Assembly: GCA_934394545.1 (NCBI GenBank)
Contig: CAKRRG010000009.1
Span: 1-58,748 of the forward strand
Length of the DNA: 58,748 nucleotides
Direction: 5' to 3'
DNA from: an uncultured Blautia sp.
GTDB lineage: Bacteria > Bacillota > Clostridia > Lachnospirales > Lachnospiraceae
Shown: piece by piece, positions 54,890 through 58,748 of the stretch
How positions within the stretch are numbered: the first letter of the stretch is position 1
Layout: every line of letters begins with the position of its first letter
The notes under the pieces: generated by a model
What the model was told of the DNA's origin: nothing
Database searches by the model: none
Seen by the model: the letters and a program-made list of their open reading frames with translations, nothing else
Position numbers and translations under genes: made by a program

Positions 54890-56189
54890 ATTTATCCTTT
54901 GTTGTATTCTCTTCAATTTGGGGAATATTTTCTTCTTCGTATGTTTCTATAAATTTATTGAACTCATCCGAAACATATTCCTTCTCCAAATGCGTATAAT
55001 AGTTTGTCATATTTACGCTTGAATGTCCAGCAATTTTGCTTACAGTAAATGGTGACATATTTGACTGGTTCATTCTTGTAACAAACGTATGCCTAAATTT
55101 ATGTGGATATACACTATAAAGATGTGGTTCCCTGTTTTCTATCTGTGCACGTTTTATCTCTTTTTTATCAATGATGTTTAATATACGTGAACATTCCCGG
55201 GAACCATACTGTGGAAGGAAAAGATTACCGGGCTTTGTTGTAAAAACAAGATCTGGGTATTCGTCTTTTAAAACGTTATTTGCGCCCCATTTCGAACCAT
55301 ATTTTTCCTTGTCCATATCCTGCTTTACCTTCCAAGTCAGAAAGGCATTTTCAACTTTTTTTGACATTGGAATCCAACGGTAACTTGCCTTCTTTTTAGG
55401 TGTTGTTATTTGTTTTGTATTATATGGGTTTTCAACACGATTCTTTTTGTCATCATAAAAAATAGTTGTTTTATTAAGAGTTTTATAAACACGAATTCTG
55501 TGCGAATGAAAATCAATATCCTCCCATTGAAGAGCTGCAAGTTCTCCAATTCGCATACCTGTATTCAGGATAATATAGAACACCTCATAATATCTTGTAT
55601 TTTTTGCAGCATTCAAAAAGGTTTCAATTTCTTCCTTGGTCAGAACTTTTTCTTCATCTTCCTGTAATGGATCGACTACAGCTTCTTCCGACTTCGCAAT
55701 TGAAATCCCTTTACATGGATTCATGGGAATCATTCTGCTATCTACTGCACTGTTTAATAATAGATTTACAATCGTCAGCGAATGCTCCACTGACGTTTCT
55801 GCATAGCCGTCTGCCTGTAATCTTTCCACCATATTACGAATATGGGCGGGGGTGAGACTTTCCAGCCTCACCGAGCCAATATAATCTGTAATTCGTTCAA
55901 ATCCATCAACATAACCATTAATAGTCGTGTTTTTTAGGCGTCCTATATTATATAGCTTCATCCACTCCTCAAACCACTCAGCAGTAGTATACTTTCGTGC
56001 TCCTGCATTAAGCCCCATAATATATCTTGCTTTTTCATGATCGCGCTTCTTTTTGAGTTTGGCTAAATTGCTGTCATATAAGTAGATTGGTTTCGGGGAA
56101 CCTTTCGTATATATTCTGGCCACATATAGCCCATCTGATCTTTGGTAAAGCCCACGTCCAAGTTCTTTACCCTTTAAAGATTTACCCAT
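54882..56189 (-). CDS. Integrase (tyrosine recombinase) of an integrated element
   Basis: 435 residues. The N-terminal part is an AP2-like arm-binding domain (about 10-60), the core-binding domain covers about 68-165, and the catalytic domain has R213 (NTGMRIGEL), K265 region, H363 and R366 (YPHKFRHTFVT), H389 (AGHSS) and Y398 (NYYTHL): all six residues are present. Typical of Tn916-like or phage-related elements. It reads out of the element toward mutS and shares eight bases with it. The excisionase gene lies 67 bases upstream. The element boundary is therefore expected within about 100 bases of its stop codon. Confidence 0.93.
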   Translation of the reverse strand: MGKSLKGKELGRGLYQRSDGLYVARIYTKGSPKPIYLYDSNLAKLKKKRDHEKARYIMGLNAGARKYTTAEWFEEWMKLYNIGRLKNTTINGYVDGFERITDYIGSVRLESLTPAHIRNMVERLQADGYAETSVEHSLTIVNLLLNSAVDSRMIPMNPCKGISIAKSEEAVVDPLQEDEEKVLTKEEIETFLNAAKNTRYYEVFYIILNTGMRIGELAALQWEDIDFHSHRIRVYKTLNKTTIFYDDKKNRVENPYNTKQITTPKKKASYRWIPMSKKVENAFLTWKVKQDMDKEKYGSKWGANNVLKDEYPDLVFTTKPGNLFLPQYGSRECSRILNIIDKKEIKRAQIENREPHLYSVYPHKFRHTFVTRMNQSNMSPFTVSKIAGHSSVNMTNYYTHLEKEYVSDEFNKFIETYEEENIPQIEENTTKDKYE

Positions 56190-56256
56190 ATGGCATTCAT
56201 CCTTTCCAGACCAGATCTCAAGTACATCAGAATATTATCACGTTCTCACAAAATAT

Positions 56257-56454
56257 TCAAGAGTACTGTTTGTCCAGCCATTTTTCAAATTTTTTCTTAT
56301 GAACAAGTGTTCTTCTCCCGATCCGGACCGTAAACTCATTTTCCGCCATTATAGTTCGGACAGTTCTTTCTGACAAACCAGTTAATTCGCATGTTTCCTT
56401 TACTGAAAGAAGAAGTTTCTCTGGTTCTTCCTGTTTATTTCCTTTTCTTGTCAT
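56257..56454 (-). CDS. Excisionase-family DNA-binding protein
   Basis: 65 residues with a MerR/excisionase-type winged helix: LLLSVKETCELTGLSERTVRTIM followed by FTVRIGRRTLVHKKKFEKWL. Such proteins direct integrase toward excision and can repress int. The ATG at 56454 has GAGGGA five bases upstream, inside the end of the repeat gene; it starts one base after that gene's stop. The order repeat gene, xis, int suggests a single transcript. Confidence 0.9.
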   Translation of the reverse strand: MTRKGNKQEEPEKLLLSVKETCELTGLSERTVRTIMAENEFTVRIGRRTLVHKKKFEKWLDKQYS

Positions 56455-56455
56455 A

Positions 56456-58195
56456 TTATCCCTCATCTTTCGTAATTAAGTTATCAACCAACAACGTACT
56501 TTTATTTTCTCTTTGCTCCAGTAGTTTTTCTATTGCCTCCTGTCTTGTTATTCGTTCCCTGTTGGCTTTTAATGCAACATATTCCTGTGCCACTCCATAT
56601 GCTTTACAACAGGCGTTATAGCTTTTATATGTTTTCCCACGAAATTCAAATCGTTTTTTCCGTTTCTTTTCGTAACAATAAGCAGCCGCCTCTTCAAACA
56701 GACAATTTGTTTCCCGCATGTGTCTAAGAACCAGTTTTTTAGTGATCCCAAGGGCTTTGTAACATTTTTCTTTTGACTCATATTCCTGTCCCATAACAAC
56801 AACTCTCTGTGGTTCCGGCATTTTCCCTTTCTCTTTAAGTGCTGCTTTTCTCTGGGCTTTTAACTGTTTCTTTTCATTTTTGCGAATGTAATACCTGACT
56901 GCTTCAGAAGCTGTAATATTTTCACGAAGCATCTTATTACACACCCAACGATAAAGAATTCCCTGTTCCTTACAACATTTTTGAAGATCTGTATACACCA
57001 TTTCCCCAATTTGTATCATTTCTTTATCCACAGCTGCTTGTCTGCTTGCATAAAAATCTGCTGCCTCCTGCACGGAACAATCATGACGGTATATATACCC
57101 ATAAATATCTGTTTGGCGTATCTTAAGAACCCGGCAAAAATCGTGAAGATTATCATATTTTGTTCCATCTTCCAGACAAAGCGGCTCTTCTGACATCTTC
57201 TGCCATTTTTCTTTCTCTGTCTTATAATAAAACAAAGTTTCGTCCACTCCAGCATTTTTATATATAATCCTGTCACACACCCATCTGTAAGAAATTCCAA
57301 GTTTCCTGCAACATTCTCGGACATCTACATATTTAACGCCTTCAAATGTAATAGGCCCAGTTCCGATTTTGTTCTTAACAGCAATATAATACCTGATTGC
57401 TTCTTCCTTGGAACACTGATTGTCTTTTATATAATTGTAAATATCAGCTCTTTTAATTCCATATTGCCTGCATGTTGCGGATACCGATTCAATAGAATAA
57501 TTGTCATCAAAAAATTTTTTTCTCCTTACAGGGTGATCTAAGAGAAAGAAATCCAGTGCATCTTGTAACGAGCTATTCAGCGAAATGCTTTTTTGTCTGA
57601 CCTTATTTGGCTCCAGATTAAATTCACGACAGCACTCTGTAAACATTGCATATTCTTTTTCTCTATAGAAAAACGGAGACGGATTACTATATTTTCTTTC
57701 TTCCGCTTTTTTTATGCAATGGGTCAATGCAACAGCTCCGGTTTTTCCAGTTTCTGCCATGCATTTTCGTACTGTTGATTCTGGTATTCCCATTTCCCTG
57801 CAGCATTTTGCTAAAGAAGGATATGTTTTTCCCTTGTAAACGAATTTTATCTGTTTCGTATACTTAATTGCTTTTTCTAATGCTTCCTGAATGGTATCAC
57901 CATAATCATATTGGTAATGTCGCACGGTAAATTTATTTACACCATAAAATACACAGCAGTTGTCGAGATTCAACCAATTCCGATTGCGAAAAACAAATTG
58001 ATTCTGCTCACGTATTTCCATGAAATGATCAAGTGCCTCCGTGAAAGAACAATTATTCGTATGTCTATACCCTAAAACAGAACCATACTCAAATCCAAGT
58101 TTCTCACAACAATTTTTTTTGCTTAGGTATAAAATACCTTCATATTCAAAATAGAATCTTTCAAAATATTTGGTTCTCCGCCTTGGTTTATGCAT
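56456..58195 (-). CDS. Ten-repeat HTH-like tandem array protein of the element
   Basis: 579 residues, no signal peptide or membrane segment, basic. It is built from ten copies of a module of about 51-58 residues: a short beta segment (FxFxGKxYxS type), then xxCCrxxGI-xxxxV-xxxi, then xxxS-xxEAxxxYi. The paired cysteine position is at 29-30, 80-81, 131-132, 188-189, 242, 295-296, 354, 407-408, 478 and 529-530. Each module looks like a small helix-turn-helix, similar in style to NUMOD/IENR1-type DNA-binding modules; that likeness is inference. It is translated just before xis and int. Modules 5-6 and 7-8 look like a duplicated pair. Function unknown; DNA recognition along a long site is the best guess. 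Confidence 0.8.
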   Translation of the reverse strand: MHKPRRRTKYFERFYFEYEGILYLSKKNCCEKLGFEYGSVLGYRHTNNCSFTEALDHFMEIREQNQFVFRNRNWLNLDNCCVFYGVNKFTVRHYQYDYGDTIQEALEKAIKYTKQIKFVYKGKTYPSLAKCCREMGIPESTVRKCMAETGKTGAVALTHCIKKAEERKYSNPSPFFYREKEYAMFTECCREFNLEPNKVRQKSISLNSSLQDALDFFLLDHPVRRKKFFDDNYSIESVSATCRQYGIKRADIYNYIKDNQCSKEEAIRYYIAVKNKIGTGPITFEGVKYVDVRECCRKLGISYRWVCDRIIYKNAGVDETLFYYKTEKEKWQKMSEEPLCLEDGTKYDNLHDFCRVLKIRQTDIYGYIYRHDCSVQEAADFYASRQAAVDKEMIQIGEMVYTDLQKCCKEQGILYRWVCNKMLRENITASEAVRYYIRKNEKKQLKAQRKAALKEKGKMPEPQRVVVMGQEYESKEKCYKALGITKKLVLRHMRETNCLFEEAAAYCYEKKRKKRFEFRGKTYKSYNACCKAYGVAQEYVALKANRERITRQEAIEKLLEQRENKSTLLVDNLITKDEG

Positions 58196-58278
58196 AATAT
58201 CGTCTTCCTTTCAACATATGGAGTTGACACAGCACATACTTTCCCCCTTTCGTATTTGAGATTGACATTTGGAAACAA

Positions 58279-58320
58279 TAAAAGCGCCTAAAATCAATAA
58301 TCTTCTTGATTTTGGGCGCT
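58279..58320 (-). terminator. Terminator of the upstream element gene
   Basis: On the - strand AGCGCC...GGCGCT arms with an extended AAAATCAA/TTGATTTT part are followed by TTTTATTG. It separates the gene ending at 58537 from the repeat-protein unit. Confidence 0.8.
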
Positions 58321-58347
58321 CTATTCACGCATATAATTTTTTTAATC

Positions 58348-58536
58348 TCAAACAAAATCGAGATAAGAATTTACGCAGTATCTGCTGCCAAATGCCATTT
58401 TTATTATATCATTCTGTAGTTTTGTGTCAATTTCACCGTAGTTCCATATACGTAGTATTTTAATTTCATCACCATGATAATTTACAAAATTATTTTCTAA
58501 GACTCGTATGAGCCAACAATATAGGAACAATACCAT
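58348..58536 (-). CDS. Short open frame, doubtful
   Basis: 62 codons directly after the stop of the partial gene (TAAATG overlap). It starts with a hydrophobic stretch (MVLFLYCWLIRVL) and then turns polar (NYHGDEIKILRIWNYGEID). It has no ribosome binding site of its own. I do not recognise it; it may be a coupled small gene or the remains of one. Confidence 0.3.
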   Translation of the reverse strand: MVLFLYCWLIRVLENNFVNYHGDEIKILRIWNYGEIDTKLQNDIIKMAFGSRYCVNSYLDFV

Positions 58537-58748
58537 TTATGCAGCATTTTCCATTAAATCCTCCTCCAGAATATCTGCAAGCAGCTTTCCAGTAAAGCCA
58601 AATCCGTTCACCTTTACTTTCTTTTCCCGCAGATCCTCAATTTCTTTCTTTCGAAGATCACGGCTTTTTAGCGAAAGTATCTTATCTTCCTTATTAAGTT
58701 TACGCGAAAGCTGTTTCTGCCAGCGCAATAAAAATTTCTCGGCCTGCT
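58537..58748 (-). CDS. C-terminal end of an element gene, 5' part outside window
   Basis: The frame is open to the edge of the window; about 70 residues are present, beginning QAEKFLLRWQKQ and ending LLADILEEDLMENAA. They are highly charged and probably coiled coil (SRDLRKKEIEDLREKK). This fits the tail of a relaxase, replication or mobilisation protein of the element, but no family motif is visible, so the function remains open. Confidence 0.5.
   Translation of the reverse strand, partial: QAEKFLLRWQKQLSRKLNKEDKILSLKSRDLRKKEIEDLREKKVKVNGFGFTGKLLADILEEDLMENAA

Noticed and set aside
56900..58195. CRISPR array or DNA tandem repeat in the region of the repeat protein
   Set aside because: The repetition is at protein level only; DNA copies differ widely, and there are no identical short repeats with regular spacers.

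Overview
The window looks like a chromosomal segment of a low-to-middle GC, Gram-positive, rod-shaped anaerobe of the Clostridia, most likely a Lachnospiraceae member close to Blautia; the genus is inference. Support comes from the rplU-prp-rpmA-obgE order with an L27 carrying a Prp-cleaved N-terminus, the mreB-mreC-mreD-mrdA-minD-minE-rodA operon, the yggS-sepF-ylmH cluster and the mutS-mutL-miaA operon. No outer-membrane genes are seen.

Layout. (1) 1-14.4 kb is accessory: the end of an ABC half-transporter gene with a DtxR-type metal regulator, an orphan sigma-region-4-like gene, a TetR-controlled operon (two YbtPQ/IrtAB-like ABC half-transporters and two different methyltransferases), a possible toxin remnant with a possible immunity gene, small XRE regulators, and a cluster of three tyrosine-recombinase-like genes, two of which lack the catalytic residues. 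(2) 14.9-34.7 kb is core and mostly on the + strand: a radical SAM pair, RNase G, the L21 leader and ribosomal operon, obgE, yhbY, nadD, yqeK, rsfS, then lexA (-), an HlyD-like adaptor, yggS, sepF, ylmH, aroB, lspA, an rluD-type gene, a cytidylate-kinase-like gene, an AI-2E permease, dtd and a Xer-type recombinase. (3) 34.8-54.9 kb is core and on the - strand: a DD-carboxypeptidase, rodA, minE, minD, mrdA, mreD, mreC, an mreB-like gene, radC, two flavoproteins, a methionine gamma-lyase-like gene, miaA, mutL and mutS. (4) 54.9-58.7 kb is the end of an integrated element: integrase, excisionase, a 579-residue ten-repeat protein and the end of a further element gene.

The genes work together in clear modules. 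The TetR operon has one strong promoter with a perfect operator at its start. The mre/min/rodA/mrdA genes form one cell-shape and division-site operon. The mismatch-repair operon reads leftward, and its first gene, mutS, now starts inside the 3' end of the element integrase gene. Element integration has therefore replaced the native 5' context of mutS and may control mismatch repair.

The most notable candidates for an undescribed system are: (a) the ten-module helix-turn-helix-like repeat protein encoded immediately upstream of xis and int; (b) the mutS/integrase junction; (c) the set of one intact and two catalytically dead recombinases next to an XRE regulator. All calls come from reading the sequence; no database search was run.
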